64,000 nucleotides of DNA, from contig JBGAGO010000004.1 in NCBI GenBank assembly GCA_044226655.1, positions 1 to 64,000 on the forward strand, written 5' to 3'. How positions within the stretch are numbered: the stretch's first letter is position 1; each line of letters begins with the position of its first letter. Positions 33,197-42,568 of the stretch are shown piece by piece. Position numbers and translations under genes: made by a program. Under the pieces are notes generated by a model, which worked only from the letters and a program-made list of their open reading frames with translations, had not been told where the DNA came from and made no database searches. The stretch is from JBEVOS01 sp044226655. Its GTDB lineage: Bacteria; Pseudomonadota; Alphaproteobacteria; Caulobacterales; Aquidulcibacteraceae.

Positions 33197-33961
33197 TCAA
33201 GCGTCCGCGATTAAACGATCGGGCGCGGCGGGCAGGACGCGTTCGCGTCCGATCATCAAGGCCAGCGCGCCGCCGGGAAACACGGGGCGAAAGGCGGCGT
33301 CGCAAATATTGAGCCCGCCCGCATAGGCGCCGTAGGCGGGCATCACGAGCCGCGCGCCATCGGTCGCGAAGCAGCGCGCGCGCACAGCGCGGCCGGCGGC
33401 GGCGACCTTGGCGCAGGGATGCAAATGGCCGGCGATTTCGCCGGAGGGCGCGCCGGGCGATGGCTCGTGGCGAAGCGTCAGCCCATCGATGGAGATTTCA
33501 TCGTGCGCCGTCCCGCCGAGCGCGGCGGGAATTTCCGGATCGTGATTGCCTTCGATCCAGATCCATTCTGCGGCGCCGACCAGCGTCTTGAGCATCGCGC
33601 GGTCTTCGCCATCCATGCGCGCAGGGCCGCCGAGATCGTGGAAACTGTCGCCGAGCGAGACGACGCGCGCCGGCGCGAGCCGCGCCATGGCGGCCTCCAG
33701 CTTCGCAAGCGTCGCGCGCGTATCATAGGGCGGCAGAAGCTGCCCGCTCTTGGCGTAGGACGAGCCTTTTTCGAGGTGAAGATCCGAGACGATCAGCGTG
33801 CGGCTTTGCGCCAGCCAGAGCCCGCCGCAGGGCTGCGCCGCCACCGGCACGCCCGCAATGCGCAAACACGCCGCCGCGCCGTCGAGCGACACCAAGGGCG
33901 GAGCGCGCAGGCGCGGCCGCCGAGACACGGCCCTCTTCTGGACGCCGGACAACAAGGACAT
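33197..33961 (-). CDS. pdeM: Ligase-associated DNA damage response endonuclease PdeM
   Basis: 254-aa calcineurin-like metallophosphoesterase. The metal ligands appear in order: SDLHLEKG (residues 59-66), GDSFHD, GNHDP, RHEP and GHLHP. PdeM proteins occur with an Lhr-type helicase, an exonuclease and an ATP-dependent ligase in a DNA repair cluster. Here only the helicase is adjacent, on the same strand just upstream, so the ligase and nuclease must be elsewhere or missing. Confidence 0.9.
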   Translation of the reverse strand: MSLLSGVQKRAVSRRPRLRAPPLVSLDGAAACLRIAGVPVAAQPCGGLWLAQSRTLIVSDLHLEKGSSYAKSGQLLPPYDTRATLAKLEAAMARLAPARVVSLGDSFHDLGGPARMDGEDRAMLKTLVGAAEWIWIEGNHDPEIPAALGGTAHDEISIDGLTLRHEPSPGAPSGEIAGHLHPCAKVAAAGRAVRARCFATDGARLVMPAYGAYAGGLNICDAAFRPVFPGGALALMIGRERVLPAAPDRLIADA

Positions 33962-34032
33962 GCCCCATCCTAGGGCCGATTCGGGCGGAGGCGAGTCAGC
34001 AGCCAGCCGTTACAAATCGGAAAGCTGATCGC

Positions 34033-36615
34033 TCAGGTGGGCGAGCGCCGCCGCGGCGCGGCGCGCTGCGGCTTGGCTGCGGCCGGCTGAAAGACCAGCG
34101 GCGCGGCTTGGCTCTCGGAACCATCGACGTGTCTTTCGCCCGCCGCCTCCGCGATCAATCCCGAAGCCGCGTCCGCCAGCACGGCTTCATCGGCGGCGCC
34201 AAAAATCGGCTCGCGGCCGATCTCCAGCATGAGCGGTACGGCGAATGGCGAAATCACGCCGAGCGCCGCATGCGTGAGCTTGCCCTGCACGCGCCGCAAC
34301 AGCGCGCCGAGGCGGTGAATATCGAGAAAGCCCGAGCCCGCATCCGCAAAGGCGGCTTCGAGCAGAATGTGATCGGGTTCGTGCGCGCGCAGCACATCGT
34401 AGATGAGATCGGCCGAGAACGTGACCTGACGGCCGGTCTTCGCCGCATAGCCCGGCGCTTTGCGTTCGATCATGCCGGCGATCACCGCGCAGGTGCGGAA
34501 CATGCGCTTCATCAGCGCGCTTTCGGCGAGCCAAGCGTCGAGATCGTCGCCCAGCATGTCCTCATCGAACAGCGCAGCCAGATCCAGATCGTCCATCGGC
34601 TCCATCGCCCAGATCGAAAGCGCATATTCGCTGGCGACGAAGCCCATCGGCTTCTTGCCCGCGCGTTCGAGCCGGCGCGTCAGCAACATGCCGAGCGTCT
34701 GATGCGCGAGCCGGCCTTCAAACGGATAGCACACGAGATAGTGCCGCCCGCCGCGCGGAAAGGTCTCGATCAGCAGATGATCGGGCGCGGGGATGAGCGA
34801 ATGATCGCGCTGCAGCTCCAGCCATTCGCGCACTTGATCAGGCAGCGCAGCCCATTCGGCGGGATCGTGGATCAGCCGGCGCACGCGCTCGGCCAGATAG
34901 GTCGAGAGCGGAAATTTGCCGCCGGCGTAGCTCGGGATGCGCGGCGCTTCATCACCCTGTGCGCGCGAGACGAGGACATCGGATTCGCGGATGCCTTCGA
35001 GGCGCAGAATCTGGCCGGCGAACAGGAAGGTATCGCCCGGGCTCATGCCTTCGATGAACCATTCCTCGATCTGGCCGAGCTTCCTCCCCGCCACCACGGG
35101 CCCGGTGCGCGCGCCGTCATTGCGCCGATCGGCGCGGCGCGAGGCGTAGACCACGTTGAGCATTTCCATCTCGACGATGGCGCCGACATTCATGCGGTGC
35201 TGCTGCGCGATCATCGGCGTGCGCGCGCGCCATCTTCCCGTCTTCGGGTCTTCGACGATGCGGTGATAGCGGTCATAGACTTTGAGCGCGTAGCCGCCGG
35301 TCGCCACCACATCCATGGCGCGGTCGAATTGCGCGCGGGTGATACCGGCGTACGGCGCCGTCCCCGCCACCTCTTCGTAGAGCTCATCGGCGTCGAACGG
35401 TTCGCCGCAGGCGCAGCCCATGATGTGCTGGGCCAGGCAATCGAGCCCGCCTTCACGCGAAGAGGCGCCGTCGAGCGCGCCTTCGCTCACGGCTTCCTGC
35501 GCCGCGCGACATTCCAGCACCTCGAAGCGATTGCCGGGCGCCAGCAGCGCGCGCGATGGCTCGTCGAGCCGGTGATTGGCGCGCCCGATGCGCTGCACGA
35601 GACGCGCGCAGCCCTTCGGCGCGCCCATCTGCACGACCAGATCGACATCGCCCCAATCGATGCCGAGATCGAGCGTCGAGGTGCACACCACGGCGCGCAG
35701 CCCGCCCTGCGCCATCGCGGCTTCGACCTTGCGGCGCTGGCCGACATCGAGCGAGCCATGGTGCAGCGCGATCGGCAGATTGTTGTCGTTGATGCGCCAG
35801 AGCTCCTGAAAGGTCAGCTCCGCCTGCGCGCGCGTGTTGACGAAGACGAGCGTGAGATTGGCCCGTTCGATCGCCTCATAGACCTCGCGCATATTGTGGC
35901 GCCCGGTATGGCCGGCCCAGGGGATGCGCTCGCGCGAATCCAGCACCTCGATGATCGGCGGCGCCCCCGGCGGCGCGGTGATGATGTCGCCCTCTGCATC
36001 CGCGCCCATCAGCCAGCGCGCCAGTTCCGGCGGATCGGCGACGGTGGCGCTGAGGCCGACGCGGCGATGCGCCGGCGCCCAGCGGCGCAGACGCGCCAGC
36101 GCAAGCGCCAGCAGATCGCCGCGCTTGGTCGGCGCCAGAGCATGCGCCTCATCGATGATCACGCAGCGCAGATCCTCGAAGAACACGCGCGCATGTTCGG
36201 AGGCGATCAGCAGGCAGAGCTGTTCAGGCGTGGTGAGCAGAATGTCAGGCGGATGGGCGCGTTGGCGGGCGCGCTTGGAGGGCGGCGTATCGCCGGTGCG
36301 CGTCTCGATGCGCAGGCCGAGCTCCATCTCGCGCGCGGGGATTTCGAGATTGCGCGCGATATCCGTCGTCAGCGCCTTCAACGGCGAAATGTAGAGCGTG
36401 TGCAGCCGGTGGGGCCGCTGGGCGCGGCCGGAGACGCGCTGGTGCAGATCGATCAGGCTCGGCAGAAACCCGGCCAGCGTCTTGCCCGCGCCGGTCGGCG
36501 CGATCAGCAGCGCCGAGCGCCCGGCTTCGGCGGCCGCCAGCAGGTCCAGCTGGTGGGCGCGCGGCGCCCAGCCGCGCCGCGCGAACCAATCGGCGAAAGG
36601 GGCCGGCAAGCTCAT
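34033..36615 (-). CDS. Ligase-associated Lhr-type DEXH helicase
   Basis: 860-aa superfamily 2 helicase. Walker A APTGAGKT at residues 39-46, DEAH box in VIIDEAHAL, motif III SAT in VGLSATVADP, motif VI in QRIGRANHR, then the long Lhr C-terminal extension with a DUF4326-like/DSHCT-like region. This is the bacterial Lhr-core helicase of the LigB-PdeM DNA damage response set and should translocate on single-stranded DNA. It lies about 70 nt upstream of pdeM and reads the same way. Confidence 0.92.
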   Translation of the reverse strand: MSLPAPFADWFARRGWAPRAHQLDLLAAAEAGRSALLIAPTGAGKTLAGFLPSLIDLHQRVSGRAQRPHRLHTLYISPLKALTTDIARNLEIPAREMELGLRIETRTGDTPPSKRARQRAHPPDILLTTPEQLCLLIASEHARVFFEDLRCVIIDEAHALAPTKRGDLLALALARLRRWAPAHRRVGLSATVADPPELARWLMGADAEGDIITAPPGAPPIIEVLDSRERIPWAGHTGRHNMREVYEAIERANLTLVFVNTRAQAELTFQELWRINDNNLPIALHHGSLDVGQRRKVEAAMAQGGLRAVVCTSTLDLGIDWGDVDLVVQMGAPKGCARLVQRIGRANHRLDEPSRALLAPGNRFEVLECRAAQEAVSEGALDGASSREGGLDCLAQHIMGCACGEPFDADELYEEVAGTAPYAGITRAQFDRAMDVVATGGYALKVYDRYHRIVEDPKTGRWRARTPMIAQQHRMNVGAIVEMEMLNVVYASRRADRRNDGARTGPVVAGRKLGQIEEWFIEGMSPGDTFLFAGQILRLEGIRESDVLVSRAQGDEAPRIPSYAGGKFPLSTYLAERVRRLIHDPAEWAALPDQVREWLELQRDHSLIPAPDHLLIETFPRGGRHYLVCYPFEGRLAHQTLGMLLTRRLERAGKKPMGFVASEYALSIWAMEPMDDLDLAALFDEDMLGDDLDAWLAESALMKRMFRTCAVIAGMIERKAPGYAAKTGRQVTFSADLIYDVLRAHEPDHILLEAAFADAGSGFLDIHRLGALLRRVQGKLTHAALGVISPFAVPLMLEIGREPIFGAADEAVLADAASGLIAEAAGERHVDGSESQAAPLVFQPAAAKPQRAAPRRRSPT

Positions 36616-36716
36616 GAGGCTGGAAATATAGCGCGCGGCGGGCGTGCTTGCTAAGCCGGTTCACCCTAGGCTGTTTGGACTTAGGCGTCCCATTTCCGCC
36701 ATGCGGGAGACTGACC

Positions 36717-37400
36717 TTGCGCACGATGCGTGTCCTCGCCGTCATCCTGGCCGCCCTGCTCGCGCCTGCACTGGCGTTTGCGCAGACCGGGCTGCCGAGC
36801 CTCTTGGCCGCCGCCATCGCGCAGACAATCGCGGCGCAGGCGCCTTACGCCTATGAAGTGACGGTCGAAAGCCAGCGCGGCGCGCTGCATTACGCGTTCG
36901 ATCCGGCCCAGCGCGGGCCGGCGCGCGTGCGCATGATCGCGCCGGCGGAAAGCGCGCTGGACGATCGCGGCCGGCGCACGCTGCAGCGGGTCCGCGAGGA
37001 TGCGGACGGCGATATCTGGTGCGCCAGCGCCAAGCTGCGCCAAAGCCGCAATCTCGCCATCGCGCGCGAAGACGCGCAGACCATCACCTACAGCTTCACG
37101 CCCTCGCCCGAACAAGCCGGCGGCCCGCAGGGCGCAGCTTTTGTCCGCTATCTGCGCGGCGAAGCCACGGTGCAGCGCGATACGCCGGACGTGACGCTGA
37201 TCCGCATCAGCGCCGCGCAGCCCTTCCATGCCTCGATCGCGCGCGTCGACCGCTTCAACATGACGATCCGCTGCGAGCCGGGCCCGAACGGGCGGCGCTT
37301 TGCGGCGGAAACCGTGACGGAGATCAGCGGCTCGGCGCTGACCCAAAGATTCAACGAACGCTCCGTGCAGCGCGTCCACCATCTGGCGGCGCGCGGCTAG
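36717..37400 (+). CDS. Exported hypothetical protein (TTG start)
   Basis: 227 aa. The TTG at 36717 is favoured because GGGAGA lies 6 nt before it; ATG 36726 starts the hydrophobic signal itself (MRVLAVILAALLAPALAFAQ). The mature part is a beta-rich domain (VTVESQRGALHYAF, ARVRMIAPAESAL) with two cysteines (WCAS and IRCEPG). It is followed after 4 nt by another + strand gene, so probably leads a three-gene operon with a membrane protein and an MscS channel. Family unknown. Confidence 0.65.
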   Translation: MRTMRVLAVILAALLAPALAFAQTGLPSLLAAAIAQTIAAQAPYAYEVTVESQRGALHYAFDPAQRGPARVRMIAPAESALDDRGRRTLQRVREDADGDIWCASAKLRQSRNLAIAREDAQTITYSFTPSPEQAGGPQGAAFVRYLRGEATVQRDTPDVTLIRISAAQPFHASIARVDRFNMTIRCEPGPNGRRFAAETVTEISGSALTQRFNERSVQRVHHLAARG

Positions 37401-37404
37401 GCTT

Positions 37405-38115
37405 ATGTACCGCACGCTCGACGCCGCCAAGATCATCGAAACCCTGCGCCGCCTGGAAGCGCGCATCGACGAACGCTTTCCGAATTCCGGCCTATCGAAC
37501 GTGGCCAAGGAAGCGACGCAGACGGCGCAGGCGACGGCCGCGCGCGCCGCGGAGATCGCCAAGCCCAATCTCCTGCTTCGCGCCGGCGTAGGCGCGCTCA
37601 TCGTCGCGGGATTGGCGGCGCAGATCGTCGCCGCCAATTTCCTGCACGTCGAGGGCGGACCACTCGATGCGGTGGGCCTGGTTCAAGGGCTCGAAGCGGC
37701 GGTCAATCTGCTGATCCTGTTCGGCGGTGGAATCTGGTTTCTGCTCACGCTCGAAGAGCGCATGAAGCGGCGCCGCGTGCTGGAAGCGCTGCACGAATTG
37801 CGCGCCCTGGCGCATGTCATCGACATGCATCAGCTGACCAAGGACCCAACCATCGTGCTCAATCCGCATCTGCGCACGCAGGCTTCGCCAGCGCGGCAGA
37901 TGAGCGAGTTCGAATTGGCGCGCTATCTGGATTATTGCGCGGAGATGCTGGCGCTGCTCGGCAAACTCGCGGCGCTCTACGCCGAAAGCGTGCGCGATCC
38001 GGCCATCGTGGACGCGGTGAACGACGTCGAATCGCTGACCGGCAATCTCGGCCGCAAGATCTGGCAGAAGATCATGATCATCAGTCAACTCGACGAACGG
38101 CGCGCCGGCGCCTAA
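37405..38115 (+). CDS. Membrane protein of unknown function
   Basis: 236 aa. Two membrane helices near residues 58-78 and 95-115, each flanked by helical cytoplasmic parts; the C-terminal half is all-helical (DYCAEMLALLGKLAALYAES). It sits between an exported protein gene (4 nt upstream) and mscS (9 nt downstream), so it could be an accessory of the channel. I do not recognise the family. Confidence 0.68.
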   Translation: MYRTLDAAKIIETLRRLEARIDERFPNSGLSNVAKEATQTAQATAARAAEIAKPNLLLRAGVGALIVAGLAAQIVAANFLHVEGGPLDAVGLVQGLEAAVNLLILFGGGIWFLLTLEERMKRRRVLEALHELRALAHVIDMHQLTKDPTIVLNPHLRTQASPARQMSEFELARYLDYCAEMLALLGKLAALYAESVRDPAIVDAVNDVESLTGNLGRKIWQKIMIISQLDERRAGA

Positions 38116-38124
38116 AGAGCCGCC

Positions 38125-38934
38125 ATGCATCCCGAATTGGAAGCCTTCTGGACCCGCTATGGGGAGCGGCTCGTGGCGGCCGGCCTCAATCTGGTCGCGG
38201 CCGCGCTCATTCTCATCGTCGGCCTCTGGATCGCGGCCTGGGCGGGCCGCGCCGTGCGCCGGCTCGCCAAGCGCAATCCGCGCATCGATGAAACGCTGGC
38301 GGCGTTCTTCGCCTGGCTGGTGCGCTATGGGCTGACGGCGGTCGTGCTGATCGCGGTGCTGCATCGGTTTGGCGTGGAGACGACCTCCGTGGTCGCGCTC
38401 TTCGGCGCGGCGGCGCTGGCGATCGGGCTGGCGCTGCAGGGCACGCTGTCGAACGTCGCGGCCGGCGTGATGCTGATCCTGTTCCGGCCTTATCGGATCG
38501 GCGATTCCGTCGAACTCAACGCGCGCGGCGGGGTCGTGACCGATTTCAATCTCTTCGTCACCGAACTCGCCTCGCCCGATCAGGCCCGCATCGTGCTGCC
38601 CAATGCGCAATGCTGGGGCGCGCCGATCATCAATTACACGGCCTTCGCCAACCGCCGCGTCGATCTCGACTTCTCCCTACCCGCCGCCACGCCCGCCGCC
38701 GAGGCCGTCGACATCGCGCTTGCGGCGTTCAAGAGCGAGCCGCGCATTCAAGACGCGCCCGAGCCCGTGGTCGTCATCAAGGCGATCGAGTTCGACAAGA
38801 CAATTTTAACCGCGCAGGGCTGGGCGGCGGCCGGAGAATATGTGGCGGTCCGGCAAACGCTGATGAAGAAGATCAAGCTGGCGCTCGACGCCGCGCGGGC
38901 GCGGGCCGCATCTTCATCCTCCGCTAAGCAATAA
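38125..38934 (+). CDS. Small-conductance mechanosensitive channel (MscS family)
   Basis: 269 aa, close to E. coli MscS in length. Three membrane helices end in the pore-lining segment with the Gly/Ala pattern FGAAALAIGLALQGTLSNVAAGVMLILFRPYRIGD (residues about 93-127, quoted as pattern only), followed by the beta domain and C-terminal alpha/beta domain (LPNAQCWGAPIINYT). It opens under membrane tension to release solutes after osmotic downshock. Last gene of the 36.7-38.9 kb operon. Confidence 0.9.
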   Translation: MHPELEAFWTRYGERLVAAGLNLVAAALILIVGLWIAAWAGRAVRRLAKRNPRIDETLAAFFAWLVRYGLTAVVLIAVLHRFGVETTSVVALFGAAALAIGLALQGTLSNVAAGVMLILFRPYRIGDSVELNARGGVVTDFNLFVTELASPDQARIVLPNAQCWGAPIINYTAFANRRVDLDFSLPAATPAAEAVDIALAAFKSEPRIQDAPEPVVVIKAIEFDKTILTAQGWAAAGEYVAVRQTLMKKIKLALDAARARAASSSSAKQ

Positions 38935-39007
38935 TAGAGCGCGCATTTCAGCGTTTTCTAAGCATTCCGGGTTACCGTGCGCGCTCGAGGGGAGCTGCGC
39001 GTCATTC

Positions 39008-39886
39008 ATGTCCGACATCTTCGATCCATCGAAGTTGAGCGCGCTTGTCGTGGACGACAATCATTATGAGCGCGGCATTACCGTCGACATGCTGCGCGCG
39101 ATCGGCGTGGGCCGGGTCCATCAGGCCGCCCACGGCGCCGACGCCTGGGATTTGCTTCAACAGAGCGCACCCGATTGCGTGTTCACCGATTGGCTGGCGC
39201 CGCCGATGGAAGCGACGGATTTGCTGCGCCGCGTGCGGCTCAGCGAAGACAGCGTCAATCGCGGCGTGCCGATCTTCCTGCTGACGCACCGCAGCGCCCG
39301 CGCGGATGTGGAAGGCGCGCGCCGCGCCGGCGCCGACGCCTATCTGCGCAAGCCGCTCTCCGCGCTGATCATCCAGCAACGGCTCAAGGCCGTGATGACC
39401 AATCCCCAGCCCTTCATCGTCACCGCGACCTATGTCGGCCCCTGCCGGCGGCGCCATGACAGCGAATTCTATTTCGGCCCGCGCCGCCGCCTGAACGATC
39501 AGATCGAGGAAGCCGTCGCGGCCGACGACGATGACGTGAAGGCCGGGCTGGCCAGAGCGCGCATCGCGCATCTGGAAACCCAGGCGCTCAATTTCGTGCA
39601 GCATGACGTGAACAGCGCGCGGCGCGTGTTCCAGGCCGCGCGCGAATTGAAGGACGTCGCGACGCAGATTTCCGATGGCCCGCTGACGCTCGCGGCCGTC
39701 GAACTGGTGCGCTATCTGGAGACGATGGGCGCGGCCGCACTCGACATCGAAGCGCTGCGCACGCATATCGCCGCGCTCCATCAATTGGCGCATCTGCCCA
39801 ACGCCATGGGCGCCGAACGTCAGCGCGTGGCGCAGAGCCTCACGCGCATGGTCGACAAGAAGATTCGGCAGGCGACTGCGGCTTAG
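39008..39886 (+). CDS. Response regulator with helical output domain
   Basis: 292 aa. The receiver domain is intact: Asp16/Asp17 acidic pair in VVDDN, phospho-acceptor Asp61 in FTDW, Lys115 in LRKPL. After about residue 150 comes an all-helical domain of unknown type, without HTH, GGDEF or HPt signature. No kinase is adjacent; the nearest is the degenerate hybrid at 18.8 kb. The stop overlaps the convergent oxidoreductase end by 4 nt. Confidence 0.85.
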   Translation: MSDIFDPSKLSALVVDDNHYERGITVDMLRAIGVGRVHQAAHGADAWDLLQQSAPDCVFTDWLAPPMEATDLLRRVRLSEDSVNRGVPIFLLTHRSARADVEGARRAGADAYLRKPLSALIIQQRLKAVMTNPQPFIVTATYVGPCRRRHDSEFYFGPRRRLNDQIEEAVAADDDDVKAGLARARIAHLETQALNFVQHDVNSARRVFQAARELKDVATQISDGPLTLAAVELVRYLETMGAAALDIEALRTHIAALHQLAHLPNAMGAERQRVAQSLTRMVDKKIRQATAA

Positions 39887-40854
39887 GGCGTCACGACGAC
39901 CTTGCCGATCACGCGGCGCGTTTCCAGCATGGCCAACGCCTCGCGCGTCTTCTCCAACGGAAATTCGGCATGCACGTGCGGGCGCAGCTTGCCCTCGGCC
40001 GCGAGTGTGCGCACAGCGGCCATGTTCTCGCGCCCGCGCTCGGGAAAGCGGCGGCCATATTCGCCCGCGCGCACGCCCATCACCGAGAAGCCTTTGATCA
40101 GCGGCATGTTCACGCTGATGCTCGGGATGCGCCCGCTGGTGAAGCCGATGATGAGCAGCCGCCCATCGAAGGCGATGCAACGCACGCTTTCATCGAACAC
40201 GTCGCCGCCGACCGGATCGAAGATCACATCCGCGCCGCGCCCTTCGGTGAAATCCTTCACCGCTTCGCGAAAGCCGGAAGACGGCAGCACGTGATCGGCG
40301 CCATAGTCCTTGAGGAAGGCGCGCTTTTCTTCGCTGGAGGCCGTCGCGATCACCTGCGCGCCCATCTGCTTGCCGAGATCGACGGCGGCGATGCCGGTGC
40401 CGCCGGCCGCGCCGTGCACCAGCAGCGTCTCGCCCTTCAGCAGATTGGCGCGGCGCACCAGCGCGACATAGGCGGTGAGATAGATCGTCGGGTAGGAAGC
40501 GGCCTGCGCGTAGCTCATCGGCGCGGGCTTGGCCGAGAGCGCGAGCGCGTTGGCCACGGCGTATTCCGCGAACCCGCCGGTGCGCGAGCCGCCGACCACG
40601 GCATCGCCCAGCTTCCAATTGGTCACGCCTTCGCCCAGCGCGGCGATATCGCCCGAAAGGTCCATGCCCGGCGTGAACGGCAGCGGCGGCTTGTGCTGAT
40701 ATTTGCCCTGCCCCATCAGCACGTCGGGAAAGTTCACGCTCGACGCGCGCACGCGGATCAGCACCTCGCCGGCCCCCGGCGCGGGCGTGGGAACCTCCTT
40801 GACGGATGCGCCCGACAAATCCTCCGTGATCTCGGAGACGACGAACGCTTTCAT
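39883..40854 (-). CDS. NADPH:quinone oxidoreductase-family protein
   Basis: 323-aa zinc-free medium-chain dehydrogenase/reductase. N-terminal GroES-like domain (VRASSVNFPDVLMGQG), then a Rossmann domain with HGAAGGTGIAAVDL and the NADPH-binding ATASSEEK. It should reduce quinones or enoyl substrates with NADPH. The ATG at 40854 overlaps the TGA of the upstream esterase gene (TGATG), so the two are coupled. Confidence 0.88.
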   Translation of the reverse strand: MKAFVVSEITEDLSGASVKEVPTPAPGAGEVLIRVRASSVNFPDVLMGQGKYQHKPPLPFTPGMDLSGDIAALGEGVTNWKLGDAVVGGSRTGGFAEYAVANALALSAKPAPMSYAQAASYPTIYLTAYVALVRRANLLKGETLLVHGAAGGTGIAAVDLGKQMGAQVIATASSEEKRAFLKDYGADHVLPSSGFREAVKDFTEGRGADVIFDPVGGDVFDESVRCIAFDGRLLIIGFTSGRIPSISVNMPLIKGFSVMGVRAGEYGRRFPERGRENMAAVRTLAAEGKLRPHVHAEFPLEKTREALAMLETRRVIGKVVVTP

Positions 40855-41825
40855 CAGCGCGCCTCCCGCAGCGCGCGGTTCGTCTCCTCGGCGATCTTGC
40901 GGCAGGCGGCGTCGGCGGCCGGCACGGCGCCCATGAACGCGGTGAAGGCGTGCGCGAGCGCGTCGAAACATTCATACGTCACCGCCACGCCTGCGCCGCG
41001 GAGGCGTTCGGCGTAAGCGATTCCCTCGTCGAGCAGCGGATCGAAGCCTGCCGCATAGATCAGCGCGCGCGGCAGCCCGCTCACATCCTTGGCGGCGAGC
41101 GGCGACAGGCGCGGATCGTTCTTCGCGTCATCGCCAGGGTTGAGATAATTGGCCATGAAGAAGGCCATGGTCGCGGCCGAGAGCGGAAACGCTTCGGCGT
41201 AGGTGCTCATCGACGGATAAGTGCTGGCGATATCGAGCGCGGGATAGATGAGCAGCTGCAGCACCGGCGCGGGCCCGCCTGTGCGCTTCATCTCCTGCGC
41301 CACGATCGCCGAGAAATTTCCGCCCATGCTGTCGCCGCCGACCGCGGCCTTGTTCGCCGCCGCGCCGAATCTGGCCGCGTTCGCGGCGCCCCAGGTGAAG
41401 GCGTCGATCGCGTCATCGAGGCCAGCGGGAAAACGATGCTCCGGCGCCAGGCGATATTCGATGCTAAGCACCGCGGTTTCGCAAATCTTCGCCAACAGCG
41501 TGCAGAACACATGGCAGGTCTCGATCGAGCCGATGACGCCGCCGCCGAAATGGTAGAACACCAAGAGCGGCTGGGCGGGATCCTGCTTCTCCGGCTTGTA
41601 GAGGCGCGCGGGAATGGCGCGGCCCGCGGCAGGGATCGTGACGCTTTCCCAGGCGACGCCCGGCTCGGGCTGGCCGCTCAGCATCGCCATCGCGCCAGAT
41701 TGCGCACGGATCGCTTCGACGCTGGGCGCCGTCGGAGGCGCGGCGGCCGCAGCCGCGCGCGCCGCCTCCATCAGAGCCTGAAACGCGGGATCGAGCGTGC
41801 GACCGCCCATCGTGAACGCCGTCAC
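40854..41825 (-). CDS. Alpha/beta hydrolase, hormone-sensitive-lipase (HSL) type
   Basis: 323 aa. Nucleophile motif GGDSMGG (Ser near 166) and the C-terminal His in DALAHAF. The oxyanion motif reads HFGGG where HSL members carry HGGG, which may reshape the pocket. The GTG at 41825 is used because AGGGAGG lies 5 nt upstream. It should hydrolyse short acyl esters. Operon with the quinone oxidoreductase; the TetR gene 34 nt upstream on the same strand may regulate both. Confidence 0.87.
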   Translation of the reverse strand: MTAFTMGGRTLDPAFQALMEAARAAAAAAPPTAPSVEAIRAQSGAMAMLSGQPEPGVAWESVTIPAAGRAIPARLYKPEKQDPAQPLLVFYHFGGGVIGSIETCHVFCTLLAKICETAVLSIEYRLAPEHRFPAGLDDAIDAFTWGAANAARFGAAANKAAVGGDSMGGNFSAIVAQEMKRTGGPAPVLQLLIYPALDIASTYPSMSTYAEAFPLSAATMAFFMANYLNPGDDAKNDPRLSPLAAKDVSGLPRALIYAAGFDPLLDEGIAYAERLRGAGVAVTYECFDALAHAFTAFMGAVPAADAACRKIAEETNRALREAR

Positions 41826-41859
41826 ATCGGCCTCCCTTCTTGTCTTGATCGTTTGCGGA

Positions 41860-42495
41860 TTATGGCAGACGCGGCGCGCTGACGAGCCCCGTCAGGATCA
41901 GCATGGTGACGAATTTGGCCGCCTCTTCGACGTCAGGCGCCGGACGCGACACCATCTCATGGCCAACCTCCTGCGCGATGCCGATGCAGGCGCTGGCGAG
42001 GTAGCCGGCATCGACACGCGGCGCGAGGCCCCGCTTGATCATATCGACGACGCCGAGCCGCACTTCCTCGTAGACGGCCAGCGTCTCGGGCGTATCGGCG
42101 CGCACATGGGGGCCGCGCTCGGGCAGCGGGCGCCCGCTCTTGGCGCGCTCCTCCACCATGAAGCGCAGATATTCAACCACCGCGCGCGACAGGTAATCCT
42201 CGAAGCTGGTCGCGGTTTCGCGCACCTGGCGCAGGATCGGCCGGAAGCGCCGCGCGCCATCGCTGGCCAGCGCCTCGAACACCTCCTCCTTCGACTTGAA
42301 GTAATTGTAGAAGGTGCCGGCCGCGAGATCGGTGCCGCGGATGATGTCGCGCACGGTGGCGGCTTCGTAGCCCAGTTCGGCGAAGACGCGGCGCGCGGCG
42401 TCCAGGATGGCCTGTCGGTTGACCGCCTTGGCGCGTTCGCGCTTGCCTGTCGCTTCACCATGCTGCTCGGGCGCAAAGCCCGCGAGCTCCACCAT
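41860..42495 (-). CDS. TetR-family transcriptional regulator
   Basis: 211 aa. The HTH is at residues about 27-70 (NRQAILDAARRVFAELGYEAATVRDII with GTFYNYFKSKEEVF), the rest an all-helical ligand domain. ATG 42495 has AGGGGA upstream. It precedes the esterase and oxidoreductase genes on the same strand, so it is the likely repressor of that operon. The ligand is unknown. Confidence 0.9.
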   Translation of the reverse strand: MVELAGFAPEQHGEATGKRERAKAVNRQAILDAARRVFAELGYEAATVRDIIRGTDLAAGTFYNYFKSKEEVFEALASDGARRFRPILRQVRETATSFEDYLSRAVVEYLRFMVEERAKSGRPLPERGPHVRADTPETLAVYEEVRLGVVDMIKRGLAPRVDAGYLASACIGIAQEVGHEMVSRPAPDVEEAAKFVTMLILTGLVSAPRLP

Positions 42496-42568
42496 CGGAT
42501 ATCCCCTCGAAATCGTTGTTATGTTTGAGGGCATTGTCCCGAAAAATGACGGGGCGTCAAATTCTTGA

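Noticed and set aside
34108..36654. An 848-codon + strand frame opposite the Lhr helicase
   Set aside because: The helicase on the other strand has all superfamily motifs. The opposite frame has none.
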